Shown here in pieces: positions 8,590 to 16,472 of a DNA stretch of 64,000 nucleotides. The notes under the pieces were generated by a model. That model worked only from the letters and a program-made list of their open reading frames with translations, was not told the origin of the DNA and did no database searches. How positions within the stretch are numbered: the first letter of the stretch is position 1; each line of letters begins with the position of its first letter. Origin of the DNA: Candidatus Dadabacteria bacterium (GTDB lineage Bacteria > Desulfobacterota_D > UBA1144 > Nemesobacterales > Nemesobacteraceae); the NCBI GenBank assembly GCA_022822065.1, contig JAJECI010000011.1:223970-287969 (forward strand), in the 5' to 3' direction. The position numbers and the translations under genes are program-made.

Positions 8590-9444
8590 CTACATGTATT
8601 TTTTGACGAAAAGTTCAAATCTGTTCCTGGTCTCTTCGGTTACGCAGTCCGAGGACGTTATTATGGAGTGGCTCAGGGCGCCCTCGCAAGGACATTCCCT
8701 TTCTTCAGGGATAGTATCAACTGTAGCAGCCACTATTTCTTTTGCCGCTTCAACGTTTTTATTCATGACTTCGATTATGTCCGAAACCGTGACGTCGTCA
8801 TGATCTTCGTTCCAGCAGTCATAATCGGTGCAAAGAGCTATTACGGAATAGCAGATCTCAGCTTCCCTGGCAAGTTTCGCTTCAGGCATCGCGGTCATTC
8901 CTATTATCTCCGCTTCCCATTTTCTGTAGAGATGGCTCTCCGCCCTGGTAGAGAACTGAGGCCCTTCGATACAGACGTAGGTTCCTCCCGAGTGAACCGT
9001 CCCGCCGCAACGAAGCGACGCTTCCCGCAGACAACCTGACAGCACGGAGCACACTGGTTCGGCCATTGAAACGTGGGCTACTATACCACCTTCAAAGAAC
9101 GTAGAAGGCCTCCGTTTAGTGTTGTCAATGAACTGATCGGGTATCACTATGTGCCCAGGCTCTATTTCCTCTTTCAAGCTTCCCACGGCGCTTACGGATA
9201 TAATCAGCTCGACTCCCATAGCCTTCATCGCGTATATGTTCGCCCGGAAATTTATCTCAGACGGGGATACCGTGTGTCCTGTCCCGTGTCTTGGAAGAAA
9301 AACCATTCGCACATTGCCGAGGGTTCCCGTGAGCAGACTTGAGGAGGGCTTGCCCCATGGGGTCTCCATAGAAACGGTTTTAACGTCCAAAAGGCCTTCC
9401 ATTTCATAAAGACCGCTTCCGCCTATTACTCCTACGGTTTTCAA
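8590..9444 (-). CDS. mtnP: S-methyl-5'-thioadenosine phosphorylase
   Basis: Family 2 purine nucleoside phosphorylase, 284 residues, cleaving methylthioadenosine (from polyamine or other SAM-consuming reactions) into adenine and methylthioribose-1-phosphate. Motifs: VGVIGGSGLYEMEG at the start, FLPRHGTGHTVSPSEINFRANI (phosphate site), SVSAVGSLKEEIEPG, GTYVCIEGPQFSTRAES, and IGMTAMPEAKLAREAEICYSVIALCTDYD, where Asp-Tyr-Asp reads adenine as in MTAP. The gene overlaps the rsmG stop by 4 bases and is followed by the PfkB kinase. The rest of the methionine salvage pathway is not in the window; metH at 22.5 kb supplies methionine by the other route. Confidence 0.92.
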   Translation of the reverse strand: MKTVGVIGGSGLYEMEGLLDVKTVSMETPWGKPSSSLLTGTLGNVRMVFLPRHGTGHTVSPSEINFRANIYAMKAMGVELIISVSAVGSLKEEIEPGHIVIPDQFIDNTKRRPSTFFEGGIVAHVSMAEPVCSVLSGCLREASLRCGGTVHSGGTYVCIEGPQFSTRAESHLYRKWEAEIIGMTAMPEAKLAREAEICYSVIALCTDYDCWNEDHDDVTVSDIIEVMNKNVEAAKEIVAATVDTIPEERECPCEGALSHSIITSSDCVTEETRNRFELFVKKYM

Positions 9445-10103
9445 ACTTTCGTCTCCATCTGCCGAGATATCGGCTTTGCGACAATAATCGTCCTTTTATC
9501 ACCTGAAAAAGGCAGCTCAAGTTCTTTTGTCAAAAGAAGTTCCATATTTCCCGGATACCGGTTCGCGTAATCTTCCCATTCCTTCTTTCCCCGGGGCCCC
9601 TTCATTATAACCATCTCCCCTCCTATATCCAGATAGGGAGCGCCGAGGGCCACGACGGTACCGACACTCCCAAGAGCCCGGAACGTCACCCGGTCAAACC
9701 CCCCTCTCATTGCTCTGTCTACTTCCTCCGCTCTCCCATGGTGGATATCGATGCCGTCAAGTCCGAGAGATCTTTTCGCGTCCTTTAAAAAAGCGACTTT
9801 CTTCCCCACCGACTCAAGGAGCGTAACGCTAAGGGACGGGTCGTAGATAGAAAGCGGAATTCCGGGAAAACCGGCCCCAGTGCCTATGTCGATCACCCTT
9901 GAACCGGGAGACATGAATTCAGCCACCGTGAGGGAATCAATCAGATGCTTGATTATGATTTCCCGGTCAGTGAGAACCGAACTTAGATTTATGCGCCTGC
10001 CCCATTTGCACAGCAGATCAACATAAGAGAGGAAAAGATCTGTCCTGACGTTCTCGATGCCTATTTGTTCCGCGCCTTCTCTGAGAAGTCGTTCATTAGT
10101 CAT
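9441..10103 (-). CDS. rsmG: 16S rRNA (guanine-527-N7)-methyltransferase
   Basis: GidB/RsmG family SAM-dependent methyltransferase that modifies G527 of 16S rRNA. The 220-residue length is normal. The N-terminal segment LFLSYVDLLCKWGRRINLSSV and the SAM-binding VIDIGTGAGFPGIPLSI (70-86) are diagnostic, followed by LLESVGKKVAFLKDAKRSLGL and the RAEEVDR region. In many genomes rsmG adjoins mnmG or parA; here it lies between trmI and mtnP with 4-base overlaps on both sides, so it is translationally coupled in an RNA-modification and salvage operon. No unusual residues are seen. Confidence 0.94.
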   Translation of the reverse strand: MTNERLLREGAEQIGIENVRTDLFLSYVDLLCKWGRRINLSSVLTDREIIIKHLIDSLTVAEFMSPGSRVIDIGTGAGFPGIPLSIYDPSLSVTLLESVGKKVAFLKDAKRSLGLDGIDIHHGRAEEVDRAMRGGFDRVTFRALGSVGTVVALGAPYLDIGGEMVIMKGPRGKKEWEDYANRYPGNMELLLTKELELPFSGDKRTIIVAKPISRQMETKV

Positions 10104-10891
10104 TTTGATTCGTGAGCGTCAGCATCACCTGTTCCCTTGAAAGCGAAGGTAAGAAATCCTGTGTGTGCCACGGTCCTGTTATCCGGGCGGGTTTTCCCCT
10201 TTTTCACCTGATAGTTCCTCATTATAAGCTCCACCGTTTCGATTCTCACAAAACCCGTTTCCTCAAGCGATTCCGCGGTTCTTTCCACCTGGTTGTATGT
10301 TGGGGAGATGCTTGCGATTCTCCCTCCGGAAGCAAGGGCCTCGTAAGCCGCCGGAATTCCATACCATGGAGAAGGAAGATCAAGTATAGCGACGTCAACT
10401 TCCCTTTCCCTAAAACCTTCTCTGGCGTCGCCGCAGTTAAATTCCACGTATTCAGAAAGTCCCGCCCGTCGTACGTTATCTTTGGCGTTATTCATGAACT
10501 GCTCTCTTTTCTCGTACGTGTAGACTTTTCCGGAGGGGGCCACCGAATTCGCAAGCGCAATGGTAAGAGCTCCAGAACCGGTAGCGGCTTCGACAACCCT
10601 GGTTCCCGCCCTCACGTCCGTTTTAAAGAGAATCAGGGCCGCGTCCTTGGGATAAACGATCTGGGTAGCCCTTCTCACCTTCATGATCTTTTGTTCCACG
10701 GTAGGGTTAAGAAGCACAAAATCGTTTCCAAGGCTTGAAACTATCGTTTCTCCCCATTTTTTCCCCAGAGCGGAGGAGAGGTCGAGTATTCCCATGTGAG
10801 AACTGAACGACTTGCCCTCTTCTACCACCACCATAAAGCTTTTGTTGTCAGGTGAAACGAGGAGAACGGTATCACCGGGTTTTATTTTCAT
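10100..10891 (-). CDS. trmI: tRNA (adenine-58-N1)-methyltransferase TrmI
   Basis: A 263-residue SAM-dependent enzyme that makes m1A58 in the T-loop of tRNA. The small N-terminal beta domain (MKIKPGDTVLLVSPD..., SSHMGILDLSSALGKKWG) and the Rossmann core with VVEAATGSGALTIALA (99-114) match TrmI. The LDLPSPWYG motif carries the catalytic-site Asp, and YNQVERTAESLEE plus the C-terminal RTVAHTGFLTFAFK complete the family signature. It is common in archaea, actinobacteria and several deep-branching bacteria. It overlaps the preceding MFS gene and the following rsmG by 4 bases each. Confidence 0.92.
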   Translation of the reverse strand: MKIKPGDTVLLVSPDNKSFMVVVEEGKSFSSHMGILDLSSALGKKWGETIVSSLGNDFVLLNPTVEQKIMKVRRATQIVYPKDAALILFKTDVRAGTRVVEAATGSGALTIALANSVAPSGKVYTYEKREQFMNNAKDNVRRAGLSEYVEFNCGDAREGFREREVDVAILDLPSPWYGIPAAYEALASGGRIASISPTYNQVERTAESLEETGFVRIETVELIMRNYQVKKGKTRPDNRTVAHTGFLTFAFKGTGDADAHESK

Positions 10892-12054
10892 GAAAGACGG
10901 TTCACCCTCCCTGCGCTTATAAAATATTTATAGGTAAAGATAATGCACCCCGCAAACATGAATATTCCCGTTGCCGAATACATGTTCGAAAAACCGTAAT
11001 CGCGCGCTATGATTCCAAGAGCGAAAGCGAAAAAATTTATCCCGATGCTAAATGACATGTTAAACGCGCCCATCGCCGTTCCCCTCTCATCATCTAGCGC
11101 CCTGTCGATAATCATCGCGCTTATGGTGGGGTAGAGAATTCCGTAACCCAGGCTGAAGACGAAAGAAACCAGAACAGCGCTCAAAGTGGAGTTTATGGAA
11201 AAAATCATGAGCAGCGAAAATATCATGATAAGCATTGAAGGCAGGGCTATCTTTCTTCTCTCAACAATATCCGGAAGCTTCCCGCCCAGGACCCTGATCA
11301 ATATGACGGTTACGGAATATGTAAGAAAAAAGCTCCACGCATGAATTCCGTTTCCCTCGAGAAAAACGGAGAAGAAATTAAGCATGCTTCCAAGCCCCAC
11401 TGCAATTATAAGATTGGTCAGCAGAAGCACGCGGAACCTCGGAGAGAAGACAACGTCGAAAAAGCCGCTGAAAATGGATTTTTCGGATACCCTGAAGCTT
11501 CCCTCCCGCGAGAGAAAACAGAGAATAAAGGCAAGCAGGCTGAAAAAAGAGGTATAAAGAAAGAAGACCGAATAACTGAATCTTTCTATCATAAATTCTC
11601 CAATGGTAGGTCCAATCGAGTAGGAAGCTATGGTGAAGGCACCGAAAATGCCGAGTCCGTAAGCCCTTATTTCACTGGGAACATAGTCTGAAACCGCCGT
11701 GGCGGCCGAGGTGAAGAAAAAAGCGAAAGCTATTCCCTGCATGAGTCTCAGGAGGAATATTTTCACGTCAATATCCGATATAAAAATATAGAGAAGGGAA
11801 ACCAAAAACATCAGAGAAGAACCCGCAAGCATGAATCTTCTTCGCCCGTAGTGGTCTATCAGAAAAGCTACGAAGGGGATGGCTCCTATTGAAGTTATAC
11901 CGAAGGTTCCCATTACATACCCTATGCGAGCCTCGTCACCCCCGATATCCCTTACGAAAAGAGGAAGCAGGAAAAAAGAGGAAAAATTGCAGAAGAAGAA
12001 AAAGTTTCCCAGGGTGACCAGGGAAAAATCTCTGTACTTTTGTGCAAAAGGCAT
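10888..12054 (-). CDS. MFS transporter (paralogue A)
   Basis: A 388-residue inner-membrane protein with about 12 hydrophobic segments and MFS signatures: FLLPLFVRDIGGDEARIGYVMGTFG in TM1-2 and the loop 2-3 motif FLIDHYGRRRFMLAG (a variant of GxxxDRxGRR) near residues 64-78. The C-terminal half repeats the fold (GKLPDIVERRKIALPSML). The substrate is unknown; the first half resembles drug/metabolite efflux members. It heads the operon trmI-rsmG-mtnP-pfkB with a 4-base overlap. A close paralogue lies at 12.4-13.6 kb, past two tRNA genes, and the two align along their whole length, for example GYGILYPTISAMIIDRA versus GYGFAYPTINTMVIDRA. Confidence 0.88.
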   Translation of the reverse strand: MPFAQKYRDFSLVTLGNFFFFCNFSSFFLLPLFVRDIGGDEARIGYVMGTFGITSIGAIPFVAFLIDHYGRRRFMLAGSSLMFLVSLLYIFISDIDVKIFLLRLMQGIAFAFFFTSAATAVSDYVPSEIRAYGLGIFGAFTIASYSIGPTIGEFMIERFSYSVFFLYTSFFSLLAFILCFLSREGSFRVSEKSIFSGFFDVVFSPRFRVLLLTNLIIAVGLGSMLNFFSVFLEGNGIHAWSFFLTYSVTVILIRVLGGKLPDIVERRKIALPSMLIMIFSLLMIFSINSTLSAVLVSFVFSLGYGILYPTISAMIIDRALDDERGTAMGAFNMSFSIGINFFAFALGIIARDYGFSNMYSATGIFMFAGCIIFTYKYFISAGRVNRLS

Positions 12055-12134
12055 ACTAAATGGTGACCTGAAAAAGAAAGTGAAAAAGGGAGTTTACATG
12101 ATTTTATGCTTTCTATCAGGACAACTATGGCTTT

Positions 12135-12162
12135 TTGACATGAAAGAGGCCCGTGATATAAT
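12135..12162 (+). promoter_or_regulatory. Near-consensus sigma70 promoter of the tRNA-Lys/tRNA-Glu operon
   Basis: TTGACA at 12135-12140 and TATAAT at 12157-12162 are separated by 16 bases, both boxes perfect. Transcription would begin at about 12169, six bases before the 5' end of tRNA-Lys. It lies in the gap between the two MFS genes and points away from paralogue A. Confidence 0.85.
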
Positions 12163-12174
12163 ACGGCATCTTCT

Positions 12175-12247
12175 GAGCCGTTAGCTCAGCTGGTAGAGCA
12201 ACTGCCTTTTAAGCAGTGGGTCACAGGTTCGAATCCTGTACGGCTCA
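12175..12247 (+). tRNA. tRNA-Lys (anticodon UUU)
   Basis: Cloverleaf with acceptor arms GAGCCGT (12175-12181) and ACGGCTC (12240-12246), discriminator A at 12247, D-arm TAGCTCAGCTGGTAGAGCA, anticodon stem ACTGC/GCAGT with loop CTTTTAA (anticodon TTT at 12208-12210), and T-arm ACAGGTTCGAATCCTGT. The 3' CCA is not encoded (AATT follows), so it must be added enzymatically. Confidence 0.97.
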
Positions 12248-12256
12248 ATTCTTGCC

Positions 12257-12334
12257 GTCCCCGTCGTCTAGTCAGGCCTAGGACATCGGCCTTTCACGCC
12301 GGTAACAGGGGTTCAAATCCCCTCGGGGACGCCA
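12257..12334 (+). tRNA. tRNA-Glu (anticodon UUC)
   Basis: Acceptor GTCCCCG (12257-12263) pairs with CGGGGAC (12324-12330); discriminator G at 12331 and an encoded CCA at 12332-12334. Anticodon loop CTTTCAC with TTC at 12293-12295, T-arm CAGGGGTTCAAATCCCCT. It lies nine bases after tRNA-Lys, clearly in the same transcript. Unlike its neighbour it carries the CCA in the gene. Confidence 0.97.
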
Positions 12335-12427
12335 TAGAGCAATTCCCGGCTTCAATCTTGGAAATCACAATAAAAATTAGGAAGTTAGGGCTGGTTATTC
12401 AAGCACTTTCTAAATTGCATATTCCAC

Positions 12428-13603
12428 TTATTCTAATGCTGGTTGCTCACCCATGATTGCAGTTATATAGTATTTATAAGCAAAAATAACGCACCCGGCG
12501 ACCAAGAACAGCGCGGTTGACAGATACATGCTGAAAAAGCCGTAATCGCGCACTATCAGCCCAAGAACGATAGCCGAAGAGTTTATCCCCGTTCCGTAGG
12601 ACATATTAAATATGCCCACGGCGGTCCCTCTCTCGCCGGCGCGCGCCCTGTCAATAACCATGGTATTTATCGTGGGGTAAGCAAATCCGTAGCCTATGCT
12701 GAAAACTAAAGAAAACAGTACCAGTTGTGAATAGGAACTCACGAAAAAAGCTAGCGGCATTGAGAGAACCAGGAGAAAAAGTGCAGGCAAGGCTATTTTT
12801 CTTCTTTCTATAACATCTGACACCTTCCCCGAAGAAAGCCTGATTAATACCGCCACAACGGCAAAAATAACAAAGAAAGTCCCGATGTGAAAACCATGTC
12901 TCTCCAGATGAACATGGAAGAAATGAACCAGAGCCCCTAAACTAACGGCAATCATCAGATTCATCAGGAAAAGCACTCTGAACCTTTCAGAAAAAAGAAT
13001 GGTGAAGAATCCTTGGAAAATAGGGCCTGTGGATTCGCCTCGATTTGTCTCTTTCGAGAAAAAGCAAAGCAGAAATGCAATTACCTGATAGCTTGAAGCG
13101 TAGATAAAAAAGGCGTGGTAGCCGAGCTCTTCAATTAGAATTTCTCCGAAAAAAGGTCCAATGGCGAAGCACGCTATGGTGGTAATACCGAAAGTGGTTA
13201 GGCAGGAATGCCTTATCTCTCTAGGAACAGTGTAGGAAACCGCCGTAGCCGCGGAAGTAAAGAAAAGACCGAAAGCGACACCCTGCAGGAGCCTCAAGAT
13301 ATATATTCCCAGGCCAATATCTACTATAAACAGGTGCAGAATAGAGGATAAAAACATCAGGAGTGAACCAAGAAGCATGAAGATCCTCTGCCCGTAGCGG
13401 TCTATAAGAAAACCAGAAATCAGAGCGGTGCCGACTGAGGCGACTCCAAAAATCCCCATGACGTAGCCTATATCGGCTGCATCGCCTCCAAAATCATTTA
13501 TAAGAAGAGGTAGGAGGAAAAACGAGGTAAAGCCACACTGAAAGAGAAAATTTCCCAGAGTGATCAAAGAAAAATCTTTGTATTTTCTTATGAACTCCAG
13601 CAT
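12428..13603 (-). CDS. MFS transporter (paralogue B)
   Basis: A 391-residue polytopic membrane protein of the major facilitator superfamily, a full-length paralogue of the transporter at 10.9-12.1 kb. Shared landmarks include YKDFSLITLGNFLFQCGFTS at the N-terminus, the loop 2-3 motif SGFLIDRYGQRIFMLLG near 61-77, LLQGVAFGLFFTSAATAVSYTVPREIR, and GKVSDVIERRKIALPAL at the start of the second half. Both copies keep the same order of charged residues, which points to gene duplication. The substrate is unknown. It is not overlapped with other genes: two tRNA genes lie downstream on the other strand and pckA lies 208 bases upstream on the same strand. No clear ribosome site was found before the ATG (GACGGCGTTCAAG precedes it). 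Confidence 0.88.
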   Translation of the reverse strand: MLEFIRKYKDFSLITLGNFLFQCGFTSFFLLPLLINDFGGDAADIGYVMGIFGVASVGTALISGFLIDRYGQRIFMLLGSLLMFLSSILHLFIVDIGLGIYILRLLQGVAFGLFFTSAATAVSYTVPREIRHSCLTTFGITTIACFAIGPFFGEILIEELGYHAFFIYASSYQVIAFLLCFFSKETNRGESTGPIFQGFFTILFSERFRVLFLMNLMIAVSLGALVHFFHVHLERHGFHIGTFFVIFAVVAVLIRLSSGKVSDVIERRKIALPALFLLVLSMPLAFFVSSYSQLVLFSLVFSIGYGFAYPTINTMVIDRARAGERGTAVGIFNMSYGTGINSSAIVLGLIVRDYGFFSMYLSTALFLVAGCVIFAYKYYITAIMGEQPALE

Positions 13604-13811
13604 CTTGAACGCCGTCTCGAAAAAAGAAATCCGAAAAATAAATACTACACGATTTTATACTCTTGTTGACCGTTCCAGCGATACGGGCCGTTTGTGTAGA
13701 TGAGATGCTATTTTGATAAATGGCAACAACCGACCCACATGTCCGTCTGCCAAGTGGCTAATGCCATGGATCAAGTCTTAACAAAACGATGACTTGAAAC
13801 CGGCTTAAGCT

Positions 13812-15371
13812 CTAGAGGTATTTTTCGTATTCTTCTTCGAAAAGGTCCGACAGGGCACGAGCCTTGCGGTCATATTCATCCGGATCATCCCATGAAAGTC
13901 GAGGCTGCAGAAGGGTCGAATCAACTCCAGGACAATCAACCGGCACGGACAGGTCAAGTATAGGGATTTTGACAAACTCCCTGTCGTCAAGCAAACCGCT
14001 TACCGCTGCCGTAACAAGAGCTCTTGTGGACGGAAGAGGCATTCTTTTACCGACACCGAAAGGTCCGCCGGAAATCCCGGTGTTTAGAAGCCATACGTTT
14101 GCCTTATGCTTTTCCATTCTTTCTTTCAGCATCGCTCCGTAGAACTTCGGGGGTCTTGGAAGAAAAGGAGACCCGAAACATGAGCTGAAAGTTGCCTGAG
14201 GTTTGCTCACTCCTCTCTCGGTACCGGCAACTTTCGCCGTGTAACCCAGAAGGAAATAACGCATGGCTTGGTCAGGATCAAGCTTCGATATAGGGGGCAG
14301 AACTCCGAAAGCATCATAGGTCAGCATGAAAATACTTTTGGGAATACCGCCTATTCCTTCCGGAACAATATTTTCGAGCATATCAATCTGGTATGCCCCG
14401 CGGGTGTTCTCCGTATACCTGTCGCTGTCAAAATCTATTTTTCCTGTTTCTAAATCAAGTTCGACGTTCTCAAGAACCGAGCCGAAATTAAGCGCTGCCT
14501 GATAAATTTCGGGCTCTGTAGTCGGGCTGAGCTTTATGGTCTTCGCATAACAGCCACCCTCGAAATTAAAAACTCCTTCATCAAACCAGCCATGTTCGTC
14601 ATCTCCGATAAGCGCCCTTTCGGGATCAGCGGAAAGCGTGGTTTTCCCGGTTCCCGACAGTCCGAAGAAAAGTGCCACTTCCCCGTCTTTTCCGACGTTT
14701 GCCGAACAATGCATCGGAAAAACGTTTTTTTCCGGCAGGAGAAAATTCATGGCGGCAAAAACGGATTTTTTCATCTCTCCCGCGTAGCGCGTACCGCCGA
14801 TAAGAGCAATTCTTCGGCTTAGGTTAAGAAATATGAAGGTTTCGCTGTTAAGGCCGTATTTTTCCGGGTTGTCTGCCTTAAAACCCGGAGCGGAAATAAC
14901 CGTAAAACCCACTTCCTTGTGTGGAAGTTCAGAAGCGTCAGGTCTTATGAAGAGATTATTTACGAAAAGATTGTGCCAGGCGAATTCATTAATCACCCGT
15001 ACGTTTGTTCTGTGGTCCGGATGGGCACAGACCTGAAGGTCTCTCACGAAAACGTCCTTCCCTTTGAAGTAACCCATCACCTTTTCATAAAAGTGATCAA
15101 ATACTTCTGGTGATACCGGCTTGTTTACTGCCCCCCAGTCTATATTTTTTTCCGTGGAAGGCTCCTTTACCACAAATCTGTCCTTAGGGGACCTTCCAGT
15201 ATGAGGAGAGGTGAAGCCCACAAAAGTTCCGCTTTCACCAACGTGTCCTTCGTTTCTCTTTATAGCTTCTTCGTAAAGCCTGGGAACGGAAAGGTTGTAA
15301 TATACTCCCGAAGGTTTCTCAAGCTGGTGTTTTTCCGAAAGCTCCTTTTCGATTGAAAAATTCTCGGACAT
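13812..15371 (-). CDS. pckA: Phosphoenolpyruvate carboxykinase (ATP)
   Basis: Gluconeogenic enzyme converting oxaloacetate and ATP to PEP, CO2 and ADP. From the ATG at 15371 it has 519 residues. GGAGG sits about seven bases upstream, so the in-frame TTG 15 bases earlier is rejected. Visible: the substrate loop HTGRSPKDRF with Arg60, GTRYAGEMKK with a Lys at about 201, the P-loop GLSGTGKTT (237-245), kinase-2 LIGDDEHGWFDEG (254-266), and FNFEGGCYAKTI. The ATP-dependent form is shown by the P-loop type and length. Presence of this enzyme suggests growth on organic acids, fatty acids or amino acids. The 191-base leader is A/T-rich and probably holds its promoter, though no unambiguous -35/-10 pair stands out. 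Confidence 0.97.
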   Translation of the reverse strand: MSENFSIEKELSEKHQLEKPSGVYYNLSVPRLYEEAIKRNEGHVGESGTFVGFTSPHTGRSPKDRFVVKEPSTEKNIDWGAVNKPVSPEVFDHFYEKVMGYFKGKDVFVRDLQVCAHPDHRTNVRVINEFAWHNLFVNNLFIRPDASELPHKEVGFTVISAPGFKADNPEKYGLNSETFIFLNLSRRIALIGGTRYAGEMKKSVFAAMNFLLPEKNVFPMHCSANVGKDGEVALFFGLSGTGKTTLSADPERALIGDDEHGWFDEGVFNFEGGCYAKTIKLSPTTEPEIYQAALNFGSVLENVELDLETGKIDFDSDRYTENTRGAYQIDMLENIVPEGIGGIPKSIFMLTYDAFGVLPPISKLDPDQAMRYFLLGYTAKVAGTERGVSKPQATFSSCFGSPFLPRPPKFYGAMLKERMEKHKANVWLLNTGISGGPFGVGKRMPLPSTRALVTAAVSGLLDDREFVKIPILDLSVPVDCPGVDSTLLQPRLSWDDPDEYDRKARALSDLFEEEYEKYL

Positions 15372-15562
15372 GGTCGTAGCCTCCAAATTCCCTGTTGCCT
15401 ACAGATCTATGGGTAAAGATCTAGGGAAAAGTCAACTGTCTTATTAAAGGAGTTGTAAGATATATAAAGTTTCCCTTTTTGCAAGAACAAAAAACAAACT
15501 TGGTACCATATCTCCATTCCGTTCCCGGAATCCCGAGACCCTGATGGAGAATTCATCCGATT

Positions 15563-16465
15563 TTATATCTTTGCGTTAACTTCCGATATCCACTTCGTTA
15601 TGGCATCTATCGAGGCTTTGGGATTCTCCACGCAGTCGTGTTTCGCTCCCGGTATATAGCGCAGCGTGACATCTTCGTTGCCCGACTGATTCATTATCTT
15701 CTTAAGTTCCTTGGGTTCCCACACATCGACGATGTCGTCGTTTTCTCCGTGGATAAAGAGAACGGGAACCTTCACATCTTCTATAATTTCACAGGTTTTC
15801 GCATAGTAGGCCTGGGGTCCTCTCATATACCACCAAGTCCTGTAAGTAAACATCTCCCCGTCAACCGGGTTAAAAGAATCCCCCCAAGCCCTGTAGACGA
15901 TAAATATCCGGTCGTTTTTCTTTTTCTCCGGATTCGGACCCAGAACTTCTCTGGCTTTCAGGTAAATATCCTCATAGGATGGAATACTCCTGTTTTTCTC
16001 AAGTCTTCTCTGCTGCGAATATGGCAGGGAATAGGAACACCCTTCCAGTATAAGCCCTTTTATCCCGAAAGAATTGGTCTGGGACGCATAGTAGACGGCC
16101 ATGTTAGCCCCTAGACTGTAGCCCAGCATGAAGATGTTGCGAAACCCCTCTTTTTGAAGAACATTCACCGATTCCTTCATTTCATGAATCGTATCGGGAA
16201 AAATCCCCTCGCCCATTATCTGACCCATAAACGCCATACGGGTATTTACAGAGAGCGTGCTTATATTTTTTTCCTTAAGAAGAGGCGGAAGTCTAACGGG
16301 GGTTCCCCTTGTGAGGAAGTGTCCCAATACCCCGTAGAGGTTTATGATTATGGGAGATTCGTAAAGATCTTCTTCCGACGCAAAATCCGGGGTTACGAGA
16401 AGAGAATTTACTTCGAATCCATCTTCAGTCTTGTAAGTAAGGAGATTCTTCTGTTCGTTTATCAT
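15563..16465 (-). CDS. Alpha/beta-fold hydrolase (tandem copy 1)
   Basis: A 300-residue soluble serine hydrolase without signal peptide. I start at the ATG at 16465 (MINEQKNLLTYKTEDG), eight bases after the upstream paralogue's stop; an in-frame TTG at 16492 would overlap that gene. Catalytic elements: nucleophile elbow GYSLGANMA with Ser117, acid in FIHGENDDIVDV and His in PGAKHDCVEN. The oxyanion-hole position reads NLYGVLGHF, with Tyr-Gly in place of the more common His-Gly found in its neighbour. It aligns along its length with the copy at 16.5-17.4 kb (SVNTRMAFMGQIMGEGI versus AINTRMANFGLFFGFGI). The substrate is unknown; the family includes esterases and acyltransferase-like enzymes. 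No Shine-Dalgarno is visible. Confidence 0.8.
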   Translation of the reverse strand: MINEQKNLLTYKTEDGFEVNSLLVTPDFASEEDLYESPIIINLYGVLGHFLTRGTPVRLPPLLKEKNISTLSVNTRMAFMGQIMGEGIFPDTIHEMKESVNVLQKEGFRNIFMLGYSLGANMAVYYASQTNSFGIKGLILEGCSYSLPYSQQRRLEKNRSIPSYEDIYLKAREVLGPNPEKKKNDRIFIVYRAWGDSFNPVDGEMFTYRTWWYMRGPQAYYAKTCEIIEDVKVPVLFIHGENDDIVDVWEPKELKKIMNQSGNEDVTLRYIPGAKHDCVENPKASIDAITKWISEVNAKI

Positions 16466-16472
16466 CGCAGAA

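Noticed and set aside
15372..15562. Regulatory element around the two AGATCT hexamers upstream of pckA
   Set aside because: The hexamers are short self-complementary words near 15400-15422 and may arise by chance; no consistent promoter or operator could be assigned.
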